Source of the DNA: Schlegelella aquatica
Lineage (GTDB): Bacteria > Pseudomonadota > Gammaproteobacteria > Burkholderiales > Burkholderiaceae_C
Reading direction: 5' to 3'
DNA length: 64,000 bases
Assembly (NCBI RefSeq): GCF_026013905.1
Contig: NZ_CP110257.1
Location: 682,001-746,000 of the forward strand
Each line of letters begins with the position of its first letter. The stretch's first letter is position 1. This document shows positions 27,958 to 36,196 of this stretch, one piece after another. The notes below the pieces were generated by a model. The model did no database searches. It had not been told where the DNA came from and saw only the letters and a list, made by a program, of their open reading frames with translations. Position numbers and translations under genes: made by a program.

Positions 27958-29862
27958 TCACGGCGCAACCAGGTCGACCCGTTCGACGTACTCCGGCAAG
28001 AAGCTGCGCTGCCGGCCGTCCGGAAAGGCGATGCGCACGCTGTCGGCGGTGACCTCGATCACCTGGCCCAGGCCGTGGCGCGGCACCCGTACCGCCTCCC
28101 CGCAAGCGAACCTCGAACGGCCGTCCCCGGCGGACGAGGGTTCGTCGGCCGGGGTCTCGTCGCGCGTCGGTGAGGCGGGCACTCCGGGGGCCGCCTCTGC
28201 GTGGCCGGCCGTCTCCCGGGCGCCTGCCGTGGCGGCGCGGTGGCGCAGGCAGTTGTCGCAATGTTCGCAGCGGTCGAACTCCGCCGCTTCCTCGAAGTGC
28301 TCCAGCAGCACCTTCCAGCGGCAGTAGCCCGTGCGGGCATAGAAGACCATCGCCTCCAGCAGCTCGCGGTCGTGTTCGCTCTTGTCGCGATAGGCGGCCA
28401 CCAGCGCCTCCAGGCTCGTCGCCTTCGAGCGCGGGCCGGGGCGGCCCGCCCGAGGCCCGGCGCCCGGCCGCCCGAAGCCGGGCCCGGCGATGTCGGGCGG
28501 GCGGACGGGGCCGGCCAGCCTGACGCGCCGCTGCCGGTTCTGCACCACCCAGCCGGCTTCGCGCAGCAGCTTGAGGGCCACCTGGACCTTGTTGCGCGGC
28601 ACGCCGCACGTCTCCTGCAGCTGCGCCAGGCTGCATTCGCCCAAGTGCTCCAGTGCCCGCAGCACCTGCCTCACGTCCTCCTCGCCGGGGTAGCGGCCGG
28701 CCATCAGGAAACGCTGCACCGCGCGGTCGCGCTCGTCGAAGAGCAGGATGCACGAGGCGGGCTGGCCGTCGCGCCCGGCGCGCCCGGCCTCCTGGTAGTA
28801 GGCATCCAGGCTCCCGGGCATCTGGCCGTGGATCACGAAGCGCGTGTCGGCCTTGTCGATGCCCAAGCCGAAGGCGTTGGTGGCGACCATCACCCGGGCG
28901 CGGCCCGTCATGAAGGCGTCCTGCGCCTCGTGGCGCTGGGCGGCGCCGAGGCGGCCGTGATAGAGCGCGGCCTCCACGCCCGCGCCGCACAGCCTCGCGT
29001 GCACCTCCCCGGCCATCTTGACGGTGGCCACATACACGATGCCCGCACCTGGCAGCTCTCGCACGATGGCCTCCAAGCGCTCGAGCCGCGCGTTCTCGTT
29101 GGTGAACCGCTCCACCGAAAAGTAGAGGTTGGGGCGGTAGGTGCTGGCCGCGAGCACCTGCATGCCCGGCACCCGAAGCTGTGCGAGCACGTCGTCGATC
29201 ACGGTGCTCGTCGCCGTGGCGGTGAGCGCAAGCAGCCGTGGCCCGCCCAGCCGCTGCCACACCGGTCCGATCTCGAGGAATGCGGGGCGGAAGTCGTGCC
29301 CCCATTGCGACAGGCAGTGCACCTCGTCGATGACGAGCAGCGCCACCGGGTGCGCGCTCACCAGTTCCAGGAACTGCGGCTCGGCCAGTCGCTCGGGCGT
29401 CGTGAACACGATGCGGGCCGAGCCGTCGGCCACCGCCGCCTCGGCCTCGCGGGCTTCCTGCGCCGACAGCGCGCTGTGCAACGGCACCGCCCGCACGCCC
29501 CGCTCGACCAGCTTGTCGCATTGGTCCTTCATGAGCGCGATGAGCGGCGACACGACGACCGTGCGGCCTTCGAGCAGCAAGGCCGGCAACTGGTAGCACA
29601 GCGACTTGCCCGCGCCGGTGGGCATCACCGCCAGGGTGGGCTCGCCGCGCATGACGTGCTCGATCACCACCGCCTGCGCATCGCGCAGGCGAGGCAGCCC
29701 GAACGTCTCGCGCAGCAAGCGCTTCAAGGCGCGCCGCCAGCGGGGCCGGCCCGCAGGCGCACGGCGGGCGGCGGGTGTCGACGAAGCGGGGGGCAGGGCG
29801 GTCACGCCTTGCCGGGCAGCAATCGGCGCTCCAGGGCGGCCGCGGCGCCCGCTGCGCCGCAC
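27958..29862 (-). CDS. recQ: RecQ-family ATP-dependent DNA helicase with extra C-terminal domain
   Basis: 3'-5' DNA helicase for repair and replication-fork processing. Motif I is MPTGAGKS (80-87), motif II DEVH (VIDEVHCLSQWGHDFRP), then ALTATAT, and the C-terminal helicase lobe has VATNAFGLGIDKADTRFVIH and YYQEAGRAGRDG. A winged-helix-like segment (CSLAQLQETCGVPRNKVQVA) precedes a zinc-type cluster (YCRW ... CEHCDNC). The protein ends in a Tudor-like module (VRVPRHGLGQVIEVTADSV) instead of HRDC, like that of UvrD/Rep. Start GTG 29862 or GTG 29805 (no good ribosome-binding site for either). Part of its linker is repeat-derived (28453-28484). Confidence 0.9.
   Translation of the reverse strand: MRRSGRRGRPGAPIAARQGVTALPPASSTPAARRAPAGRPRWRRALKRLLRETFGLPRLRDAQAVVIEHVMRGEPTLAVMPTGAGKSLCYQLPALLLEGRTVVVSPLIALMKDQCDKLVERGVRAVPLHSALSAQEAREAEAAVADGSARIVFTTPERLAEPQFLELVSAHPVALLVIDEVHCLSQWGHDFRPAFLEIGPVWQRLGGPRLLALTATATSTVIDDVLAQLRVPGMQVLAASTYRPNLYFSVERFTNENARLERLEAIVRELPGAGIVYVATVKMAGEVHARLCGAGVEAALYHGRLGAAQRHEAQDAFMTGRARVMVATNAFGLGIDKADTRFVIHGQMPGSLDAYYQEAGRAGRDGQPASCILLFDERDRAVQRFLMAGRYPGEEDVRQVLRALEHLGECSLAQLQETCGVPRNKVQVALKLLREAGWVVQNRQRRVRLAGPVRPPDIAGPGFGRPGAGPRAGRPGPRSKATSLEALVAAYRDKSEHDRELLEAMVFYARTGYCRWKVLLEHFEEAAEFDRCEHCDNCLRHRAATAGARETAGHAEAAPGVPASPTRDETPADEPSSAGDGRSRFACGEAVRVPRHGLGQVIEVTADSVRIAFPDGRQRSFLPEYVERVDLVAP
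28453..28484 (+). repeat. 32-bp identical core of the 79-bp repeat inside recQ
   Basis: These 32 bases are identical to the first hairpin section of copies 2-4 in the array at 18784-19179 (starts AGGCCCGGCGCCCGG and ends GAAGCCGGGCC). They lie within the recQ frame and encode roughly GPGFGRPGAGPRAG near residues 459-470 between the winged-helix-like segment and the zinc cluster. The frame is kept open, so the insertion acts as a linker. Confidence 0.9.
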
Positions 29863-29924
29863 CGGGCGGCGCTCAGCGGCTCCTCACTTCGAGGCGTCGC
29901 CCGCGCGCGCCCGGGCGGCGCGGC

Positions 29925-30296
29925 TCATCCCACCTGCACCGTGATGCGCCGCGGCTGCGCGTGGGCCTGCTTCGGAATGCGCAGGGTCAGCACGCCGTCC
30001 TTCAGGCTCGCATCGATGCGCGAGGTGTCGAGCTCGCGGCTGAGCGTGTAGGCGCGGCGGTAGCGCGGCAGGCGCACCTCGGCATACACCGGTTCCAGCC
30101 CTTCGGGCATGACCGGGGCGATGCGGCCCTCGATCTGCAACATGTCGCCCTCGACCTTCAGGTCGAGCTGGTCCTTGGGCACACCCGGCAGATCGGCCAG
30201 CAGCGTGATGGCGCCATCGTCTTCCACCACGTCCACCCGCGGCGTCAGCGCGCGGTCGTCCGAGGCGTCGTGCGGCAGGCTCTTGGTGTCGCTCAT
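29925..30296 (-). CDS. Small heat-shock protein Hsp20
   Basis: A 123-residue alpha-crystallin-domain chaperone. The domain covers residues about 20-115 (TPRVDVVEDDGAITLLADLP ... LKVEGDMLQIEGR), ending with the C-terminal A-L-x-I-P type motif DGVLTLRIPKQ. It holds unfolding proteins under stress. Second gene of an hsp20 pair, 16 bp after the first, with GGAGG upstream of its ATG. Heat control probably comes from the shared sigma-32-like promoter at 30828. Confidence 0.93.
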   Translation of the reverse strand: MSDTKSLPHDASDDRALTPRVDVVEDDGAITLLADLPGVPKDQLDLKVEGDMLQIEGRIAPVMPEGLEPVYAEVRLPRYRRAYTLSRELDTSRIDASLKDGVLTLRIPKQAHAQPRRITVQVG

Positions 30297-30312
30297 GGTG
30301 TCACCTCCTCGT

Positions 30313-30765
30313 TCACTGGATCGCGATGCGCTTGGGCTGCGCCGACTCGCGTCGGGCGATGCTGATGTGCAGCACGCCGTCCCGATAGGTGGCGCTCACA
30401 CGATCGGGGTCGATGTCGTCGGGCAGGCTCACCGCGCGCTTGAATGCGCCGGCGGCTCGCTCGCGGGCATACACGTTCACCTTGCGGTCCTGCTCGTCGG
30501 GCAGCGTCGAGGCGCGCTCGCCGGCGATGGTCAGCACGCCGCGGTCGACCGTCACTTCCACTTTCGACGGGTCGATGCCCGGCGCGAAGGCGTACACCTC
30601 CACGCTCGAGGGCGTGGTGCCGATGTTGAGCGCGGGGTACGTCCCCGGCGCGACCGAGCGGATGCTGGTGGGCAGACCCGCCCATCCGAACAGTTCATCC
30701 AGCTCCCGGCGCAGGCGATCGAAGTCACCGAACAACCCGCCGGGGATCAGCGTCGATGCAAACAT
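30313..30765 (-). CDS. Small heat-shock protein Hsp20
   Basis: A 150-residue Hsp20. A short N-terminal arm (FGDFDRLRRELDELF) precedes the alpha-crystallin domain (PALNIGTTPSSVEVYAFAPG ... VDRGVLTIAGER ... FKRAVSLPDDIDPDRVSATY), ending DGVLHISIARRES. ATG 30765 is chosen: GGAGG lies a few bases upstream and the longer open frame would run through the promoter. First gene of the pair; differing N-terminal arms suggest the two proteins may form mixed oligomers. Confidence 0.94.
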   Translation of the reverse strand: MFASTLIPGGLFGDFDRLRRELDELFGWAGLPTSIRSVAPGTYPALNIGTTPSSVEVYAFAPGIDPSKVEVTVDRGVLTIAGERASTLPDEQDRKVNVYARERAAGAFKRAVSLPDDIDPDRVSATYRDGVLHISIARRESAQPKRIAIQ

Positions 30766-30827
30766 GGCAGTGTCCTCCAGTCCGTGGGTGCCCTGCGGCC
30801 CGCCGGGGCCGCGGCCACCGTGACGCA

Positions 30828-30856
30828 AAATTGGAGTCCGCGGCCGCCAATTCAAG
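30828..30856 (-). promoter_or_regulatory. Candidate sigma-32 promoter for the hsp20 pair
   Basis: On the minus strand CTTGAAT (30856-30850) is followed after 13 nt by CTCCAATTT (30836-30828). The sigma-32 consensus is CTTGAAA, 13-14 nt, CCCCATNT; the -35 matches six of seven. It lies about 60 bp before the first hsp20 ATG (30765). Confidence 0.7.
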
Positions 30857-31166
30857 AGCCCGGCCGGGGCCGGGTGGCGCCGGCCACCGCACGCGCGAGG
30901 CCCGGCCGCGTGCCGGGGCCGCTTCAGCACAGCTTCAGGAGGGCCGTGTAAGACGGCTGCGTCGCACTGCTCGTCACGAAGGCCCCGCGGCACCGCATGC
31001 CACCCCGAGCAGCCGCTCCCCTCGCATTTCCCGCCCCTCCACGCAGCTCACCTATCACTTTCACACCCCTTCGCAAGTGCTTATTTCTGTTCGTCTTTTT
31101 CTCGCTCGAAAGCTGCGAAATCGTTTGTAAGTGCTTGATTTCAAAGGAGATTTTTGGCCTCGCGCC
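30857..31166. other. Intergenic region between hsp20 and mraZ promoters
   Basis: About 310 bp with no convincing gene. The half next to mraZ is notably AT-rich for this genome (31040-31160) and contains the direct repeat AAGTGCTT at 31075-31082 and 31129-31136, with a related AAGTGC inside the MraZ box region at 31202. It could hold upstream regulator sites for the dcw cluster; nothing more can be said. Confidence 0.5.
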
Positions 31167-31195
31167 TTGACCTGGGACAGGCGAGCCGGTAAAGT
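31167..31195 (+). promoter_or_regulatory. Sigma-70 promoter of the dcw cluster (PmraZ)
   Basis: TTGACC (31167-31172) and TAAAGT (31190-31195) are spaced by exactly 17 bp. Transcription would start near 31202, giving a leader of about 20 nt before the GTG start of mraZ at 31224. It is the only strong promoter seen ahead of the mraZ-to-ftsZ genes. Confidence 0.8.
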
Positions 31196-31230
31196 GGGAG
31201 AAAGTGCACTTTAGTGGGTCTTTGTGTCCA
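31191..31230 (+). promoter_or_regulatory. MraZ-binding box (10-bp-spaced GTG repeats)
   Basis: Four GTG-containing decamers follow each other exactly in phase: GTG at 31194, 31204, 31214 and 31224; the first and third read GTGGG. MraZ is known to bind GTGGG-type repeats spaced by one helical turn. The repeats cover the -10 box, the start point and the start codon itself. AAAGTGCACTTT (31201-31212) within them is a perfect palindrome. Confidence 0.8.
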
Positions 31231-31664
31231 ACTTCGTCTTCCAAGGGGCTTCGGCGTTGACGCTGGACGCGAAGGGGCGGTTGTCCGTTCCGGCGCGCCA
31301 TCGCAACGTCCTGGCCGCCATGGCGAACGGACAACTCACCATCACCAAGCATCCCGAAGGCTGTCTGATGATCTTTCCCCGTCCGGCCTGGGAGAGCTTT
31401 CGCGACAAGATCGCTGCCTTGCCCATGTCGGCCAGCGGCTGGAAGCGCATCTTTCTGGGCAATGCGCTGGACGTGGAGATCGACGCCTCCTCGCGCGTGC
31501 TGATTTCGCCCGAGTTGCGCGCCGCAGCCGGCCTCACCAAAGAGGTGATGCTGCTCGGCATGGGCAGCTACTTCGAGCTGTGGGACGCCGAGCGTTATGC
31601 CGCCCACGAGGCCGAGGTCATGCAGCAAGGCATGCCCGACGTGCTCAAGGACTTCTCCTTCTGA
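31224..31664 (+). CDS. mraZ: Transcriptional regulator MraZ
   Basis: DNA-binding repressor of the division and cell-wall (dcw) cluster. The 146-residue protein contains two AbrB-like SpoVT/MraZ repeats: [20 protein letters not shown] near the start and [18 protein letters not shown] in the middle, each with the signature DxxGR/DxxSR. Start is GTG 31224, itself the fourth repeat of the MraZ box; the ribosome-binding site is weak. It heads a same-strand cluster and likely represses its own promoter by occupying the -10 to start codon region. Confidence 0.96.
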   Translation: MSNFVFQGASALTLDAKGRLSVPARHRNVLAAMANGQLTITKHPEGCLMIFPRPAWESFRDKIAALPMSASGWKRIFLGNALDVEIDASSRVLISPELRAAAGLTKEVMLLGMGSYFELWDAERYAAHEAEVMQQGMPDVLKDFSF

Positions 31665-31672
31665 GGCACTCG

Positions 31673-32617
31673 ATGCACGGCCCGGCCGCTTCCTCCCTGC
31701 AGCACCGCACTGTGTTGCTCCACGAAGCCGTGGACGCGGTGCTCACCGACCCGCAAGGCGTCTACATCGACGGCACTTTCGGGCGGGGCGGGCACAGCCG
31801 GCTGCTCCTCGAACGTCTGGCGCCGGGAGGGCGCCTCATCGCATTCGACAAGGACCCGGAAGCCATCGAGGAAGCGACGCGGGTCCGTGACCCGCGTTTT
31901 TCCATCGAGCAGACCAGCTTCGCCCGCATGGGCGACGTCTGCGCCGAGCGCGGCGTCGGGGCGGTGCAAGGGGTGCTGCTCGACCTCGGCGTGTCCTCGC
32001 CGCAGATCGACAACCCTGCGCGCGGCTTCAGCTTTCGCTTCGATGCGCCGCTGGACATGCGCATGGACCCGAGCCGCGGCGAGACGGCAGCGGAATTCCT
32101 GGCCCGGGCCACCGGCCAACAGATTGCAGAGGTGCTACGCCACTATGGGGAAGAACGGTTTGCTGTGCCGATTGCAAAGGCGATTGTGGCTCGCCGGGAA
32201 AGCGGGCGTCCTGTTCGAACCACAGGCGAGCTTTCCGAAGTCGTGGCTCGTGCGGTCAAGACCCGCGAGCCGGGCCAGGATCCTGCAACGCGCACATTTC
32301 AGGCTCTTCGGATTCAGGTCAACGCCGAGCTTGAGGAACTCGAACAGGGGCTGAACCAGGCGCTGGCGCTGCTGGCCCCGGGCGGTCGGCTGGCGGTGAT
32401 CAGCTTCCACTCGCTCGAAGACCGCATCGTCAAGGGCTTTATCGCCCGCCACGCCAAGGCCCAGGTGGACCGCCGCGCGCCGTTCGCCCCGGTGCCCGAG
32501 CCCCGCCTGAAGGCGCTGGCGCGCATCAAGCCCTCCACGGCCGAGGTGGCCGACAACCCGCGTGCGCGCTCGGCCATCCTGCGCGTGGCTGAACGCACGG
32601 AGGCGCCGCTCGCATGA
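31673..32617 (+). CDS. rsmH: 16S rRNA m4C1402 methyltransferase RsmH
   Basis: Methylates N4 of C1402 in 16S rRNA with SAM. The 314-residue protein opens [14 protein letters not shown], then motif [17 protein letters not shown], the aspartate loop [11 protein letters not shown], and the diagnostic [20 protein letters not shown]. The end reads [17 protein letters not shown] 31673 follows mraZ by 8 bp. Its stop overlaps ftsL by four bases. A short stretch around 32140-32330 is less GC-rich than the rest, but the frame and motifs are intact. Confidence 0.97.
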   Translation: MHGPAASSLQHRTVLLHEAVDAVLTDPQGVYIDGTFGRGGHSRLLLERLAPGGRLIAFDKDPEAIEEATRVRDPRFSIEQTSFARMGDVCAERGVGAVQGVLLDLGVSSPQIDNPARGFSFRFDAPLDMRMDPSRGETAAEFLARATGQQIAEVLRHYGEERFAVPIAKAIVARRESGRPVRTTGELSEVVARAVKTREPGQDPATRTFQALRIQVNAELEELEQGLNQALALLAPGGRLAVISFHSLEDRIVKGFIARHAKAQVDRRAPFAPVPEPRLKALARIKPSTAEVADNPRARSAILRVAERTEAPLA

Positions 32618-32928
32618 ACCGCCTCCAGGTCATCCTCTTCGTGGCCCTCGTGCTGAGCGGGCTGTACATGGTCCGCGTGTCGTACGAGGCGCGGCGGCTC
32701 TTCGTGGAGGTCGAGCGCGCGCAGGCCGAGGAGCGTCAGCTCGAGACGGAGTACGAGCAACTGCAGGTCGACAAGCGCGCCCAGGCGACGCCGCTTCGCG
32801 TCGAGAAGGTCGCGCGCGAGAAGCTGGCGATGCGCACCGCCACGCCCGCCGTGACGCACTACGTCACCCATGCCGAGGCGGCGCCGGCTGCCGTCTCGGG
32901 CGCCGCATCCGGCGAGGGAGGGCGCTGA
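32614..32928 (+). CDS. ftsL: Cell-division protein FtsL
   Basis: Bitopic division protein linking FtsQ/FtsB with FtsW-FtsI. The 104-residue chain has an N-terminal helix ([17 protein letters not shown]), then a periplasmic coiled coil ([20 protein letters not shown]). The last 20 residues are alanine/glycine-rich. Its ATG overlaps rsmH (ATGA) and its stop overlaps ftsI by one base. Position and topology identify it; the sequence alone is weakly conserved. Confidence 0.92.
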   Translation: MNRLQVILFVALVLSGLYMVRVSYEARRLFVEVERAQAEERQLETEYEQLQVDKRAQATPLRVEKVAREKLAMRTATPAVTHYVTHAEAAPAAVSGAASGEGGR

Positions 32929-34718
32929 TGGGCTGGTGGTCTCGCTGGAAGGACCGCGCGCCGCTGCCGCGCCGGGGGGCGAGCTCGCGCACCGTGATGT
33001 ATGCGACGAGCCCCCTGCTCGCGGCCAAGACGCCGCCGTGGCGCTCGAAGTTCCTGGTGGCTTGCCTGGGGCTGGGCTTCTGCGTGCTGCTCGCGCGGGC
33101 GGTGTACATCCAGGTGATCGGCACCGACTTCTATCAGCGCCAGGGCGAGATTCGCTATGCGCGCACGCTCACCTTGCCGGCCAACCGCGGGCGCATCATC
33201 GACCGCAACGGGCTCATCCTCGCCACCAGCGTGCCGGCGCCCTCGATCTGGGTCATCCCCAAGGACCTCGAGGCCGGTCGCGCCGAGAAGCGCGAACTCG
33301 CGCGGCTGCTGGGCATGACGGTCGCCGAACTCGAGCGCCGGTTGAGCGACAACCCCAACTTCGTGTGGCTCAAGCGTCAGGTCGACGAGAGCGTGGCCGA
33401 GCAGGTCAAGAAGCTCGGCGTCAAGGGCGTGCACCAGGTGCGCGAGTACAAGCGCAAGTACCCGGAGGGCGAGGCCGCCGCGCACGTGGTGGGCTTCACC
33501 AACGTGGAAGACCGTGGACAGGAAGGCATCGAGCTGGCCTTTCAGAACGAGCTGGCGGGCCGCGATGGCACGCGGCGCGTCATCAAGGACCGTCTGGGTC
33601 GCGTCGTGGAGGATCTGGGCGAGAGCGTCAACCCGGTGGACGGGCGCGACATCGAGCTGTCGATCGACTCCAAGGTGCAGTTCTTCGCCTACCAGCGCCT
33701 GCGCGATGCAGTCGCGCAGCACAAGGCCAAGGCCGGCTCGGTGGTGGTGCTCGATGCGCAGACGGGCGAGGTGCTGGCCCTGGCCAACTACCCCAGCTAC
33801 TCGCCCGACAATCGGCAGAACCTCACCGGGGCGCAGTTGCGCAACCGCGCGCTCACCGACACCTTCGAGCCGGGCTCGACCATGAAGCCCTTCATCGCCG
33901 CACTCGCACTCGAATCGGGGCGCGTGCGGCCGGACACCGTGATCCATACGGCGCCCGGCTACCTTCAGATCACCGGTTCGACCATCCGCGACGCCCACCC
34001 GCACAACGCGCTCACCGTGGCCGAGGTCATCCAGAAGTCGAGCAACGTCGGCACGGTCAAGATGGCCATGCAGATGCAGCCGCGCGAGATGTGGGAGCTG
34101 TTCACCGAGATCGGGCTGGGCCAGCGGCCGCAGCTGCGCTTTCCGGGCGTCGTCTCCGGGCGGCTGCGCCCTTACAAGAGCTGGCGGCCCATCGAGCAGG
34201 CCACGATGAGCTACGGCTACGGTCTGTCGGTCTCGCTGTTCCAGCTCGCGCGCGCCTACACGGTGTTCGCCCGCGATGGCGAGCTCATCCCCGTCTCCAT
34301 CACCAAGAATCCCGAGCCGACGGGCGGCATCCGCGTGTTCTCGCCCGAAACCGCGCAGGCCGTGCGCCGCATGCTGCAAATGGCCGCCGGCCCGGGGGGC
34401 ACCGCGCCGAAGGCGCAGACGGTGGGCTACTCGGTGGGCGGCAAGACGGGCACGGCTCACAAGCAGGAGGGGCGCGGCTACGCGGGCAACAAGTACCGCT
34501 CGTGGTTCGTCGGCCTCGCGCCGGTGGAAAAACCCCGCATCGTCGTCGCCGTGATGATCGACGAGCCGAGCAACGGCAAATACTACGGGGGCGACGTGGC
34601 CGCTCCGGTGTTCTCCGAGGTGGTCCAGCAGACCCTGCGCATGATGGGCGTGCCGCCAGACATAGAGGTGCGGCCGGCGATCGTCGCCTCGCAGCCGGCG
34701 GTGGAGGAGAGCTTCTGA
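32928..34718 (+). CDS. ftsI: Septal transpeptidase FtsI (PBP3)
   Basis: Class B penicillin-binding protein that cross-links septal peptidoglycan. The 596-residue protein has one N-terminal membrane helix (LVACLGLGFCVLLARAVYI), a pedestal domain, and a transpeptidase domain with S317-T-M-K in EPGSTMKPF, SSN in VIQKSSNVGTVKM, and KTG in GGKTGTAHK. ATG 32928 overlaps the ftsL stop; its own stop overlaps murE by one base. Beta-lactams would acylate S317. Complete and normal. Confidence 0.97.
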   Translation: MGWWSRWKDRAPLPRRGASSRTVMYATSPLLAAKTPPWRSKFLVACLGLGFCVLLARAVYIQVIGTDFYQRQGEIRYARTLTLPANRGRIIDRNGLILATSVPAPSIWVIPKDLEAGRAEKRELARLLGMTVAELERRLSDNPNFVWLKRQVDESVAEQVKKLGVKGVHQVREYKRKYPEGEAAAHVVGFTNVEDRGQEGIELAFQNELAGRDGTRRVIKDRLGRVVEDLGESVNPVDGRDIELSIDSKVQFFAYQRLRDAVAQHKAKAGSVVVLDAQTGEVLALANYPSYSPDNRQNLTGAQLRNRALTDTFEPGSTMKPFIAALALESGRVRPDTVIHTAPGYLQITGSTIRDAHPHNALTVAEVIQKSSNVGTVKMAMQMQPREMWELFTEIGLGQRPQLRFPGVVSGRLRPYKSWRPIEQATMSYGYGLSVSLFQLARAYTVFARDGELIPVSITKNPEPTGGIRVFSPETAQAVRRMLQMAAGPGGTAPKAQTVGYSVGGKTGTAHKQEGRGYAGNKYRSWFVGLAPVEKPRIVVAVMIDEPSNGKYYGGDVAAPVFSEVVQQTLRMMGVPPDIEVRPAIVASQPAVEESF

Positions 34719-36196
34719 TGCCCATTCGCGGTCTGACCACCGTCGACGAGGCCTTGGCCTGGCTGCGCGAGCGTGGCGTGCGCCGGCTCGCCACCGACAG
34801 CCGTCAGGTGACGGCGGGGGACGCCTTCATCGCCTGGCCCGGCTACGCGGTGGACGCGCGCCGCTACGTGCCCCAGGCGCTGGAGGCGGGCGCCGTCGCC
34901 TGTCTGGTGGAGGCCGAGGGCGTGCACGCCTACGGGTTCGACGACCCGCGGATCGCGGCTTTTCGCGGCCTCAAGGCGGCCACGGGGCCGCTGGCCGCGG
35001 CCTGCTGCGGCAATCCGGCGGCGCGGATGCAGGTGGTGGCGACCACCGGCACGAACGGCAAGACGTCCACTGCCTGGTGGACGGCGCAGGCGCTCGCTGC
35101 GCTCGGCACCCGCTGCGCGGTGGTGGGCACGCTCGGCATCGGCGAGCCTGCACGCGGCGTCGTCCCCACCGGCCTCACCACGCCCGATCCGGTCACGCTG
35201 CACCAGCGCCTGCGCGGGCTGCGCGACGACGGTGTGGGTGCCTGCGCGATCGAGGCCTCGTCCATCGGCTTGGTGGAACACCGGCTCGATGGCCTCAAGA
35301 TCGACGTCGCGCTGTTCACCAACTTCACGCGCGACCACCTCGACTACCACGGCACGATGGAAGCCTACTGGCAGGCCAAGTCCTCGCTGTTCGACTGGCC
35401 CGGCCTGCGGGCGGCCGTGGTCAACCTCGACGATCCCAAGGGCGAGGAGCTGGCGGCCCGTCTGCGCGGGCGGCTTGCGGTGTGGACATACTCGGTCGAG
35501 CGGGCGGCCGACCTGCGCGCCGCCGAGGTCGTGCATGGCGACGAGGGCGTGCGCTTCACGCTGCACGAAGGCGGGCGGCGCTGCACGCTGCACAGCAGGG
35601 TGATCGGACAATACAACGTCTCGAACCTGCTGGCCGTGCTCGGCGGCCTGCGCGCGCTGGGCGTCACGCTGGGCGACGCGGCCCGCGCCTGTGAGCAGGT
35701 GAGCGCCGTGCCCGGGCGCCTGCAGCAGGTGGTTCGGCCGGGCATGCCCACCGTCGTGGTGGATTACGCCCACACCCCCGACGCGCTGGAGAAGGCCCTC
35801 GCGGCGCTGCGGCCGGTGGCTGCGCAGCGTGGAGGCCGGCTGTGGTGCGTGTTCGGCTGTGGCGGCAACCGTGACGCGACCAAGCGCCCGTTGATGGGCG
35901 CGATCGCCGAGCGGTTGGCCGACGTGGTCGTCGTCACCAGCGACAACCCGCGACACGAGCCGCCCGAGGCCATCCTCGAGCAGATCGTTGCCGGCATGTC
36001 CGAGCGTGCCCGCGCCCGCGTCATCGCGGACCGGCGCGCGGCCATCCGAGAGGCGGTGTTCGAGGCCGGCCCGAAGGACGTCGTCCTGGTGGCTGGCAAG
36101 GGACACGAGGACTACCAGGAGATCGCGGGCGTGAAGCTTCCGTTCTCGGACGTGGCACAGGCCGAGGCGGCGTTGAAGGAAAGGGCCGGTTCATGA
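34718..36196 (+). CDS. murE: UDP-MurNAc-tripeptide ligase MurE (meso-DAP type)
   Basis: Adds meso-diaminopimelate to UDP-MurNAc-L-Ala-D-Glu. In the 492-residue protein the ATP loop is TTGTNGKTSTAWW, the carbamylated-lysine region lies after FTRDHLDYHGTME, and the amino-acid specificity motif is DNPRHEP, which selects meso-DAP instead of lysine and points to a Gram-negative wall. C-terminal VLVAGKGHEDYQ is conserved. Overlaps ftsI by one base and murF by four. Confidence 0.97.
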   Translation: MPIRGLTTVDEALAWLRERGVRRLATDSRQVTAGDAFIAWPGYAVDARRYVPQALEAGAVACLVEAEGVHAYGFDDPRIAAFRGLKAATGPLAAACCGNPAARMQVVATTGTNGKTSTAWWTAQALAALGTRCAVVGTLGIGEPARGVVPTGLTTPDPVTLHQRLRGLRDDGVGACAIEASSIGLVEHRLDGLKIDVALFTNFTRDHLDYHGTMEAYWQAKSSLFDWPGLRAAVVNLDDPKGEELAARLRGRLAVWTYSVERAADLRAAEVVHGDEGVRFTLHEGGRRCTLHSRVIGQYNVSNLLAVLGGLRALGVTLGDAARACEQVSAVPGRLQQVVRPGMPTVVVDYAHTPDALEKALAALRPVAAQRGGRLWCVFGCGGNRDATKRPLMGAIAERLADVVVVTSDNPRHEPPEAILEQIVAGMSERARARVIADRRAAIREAVFEAGPKDVVLVAGKGHEDYQEIAGVKLPFSDVAQAEAALKERAGS

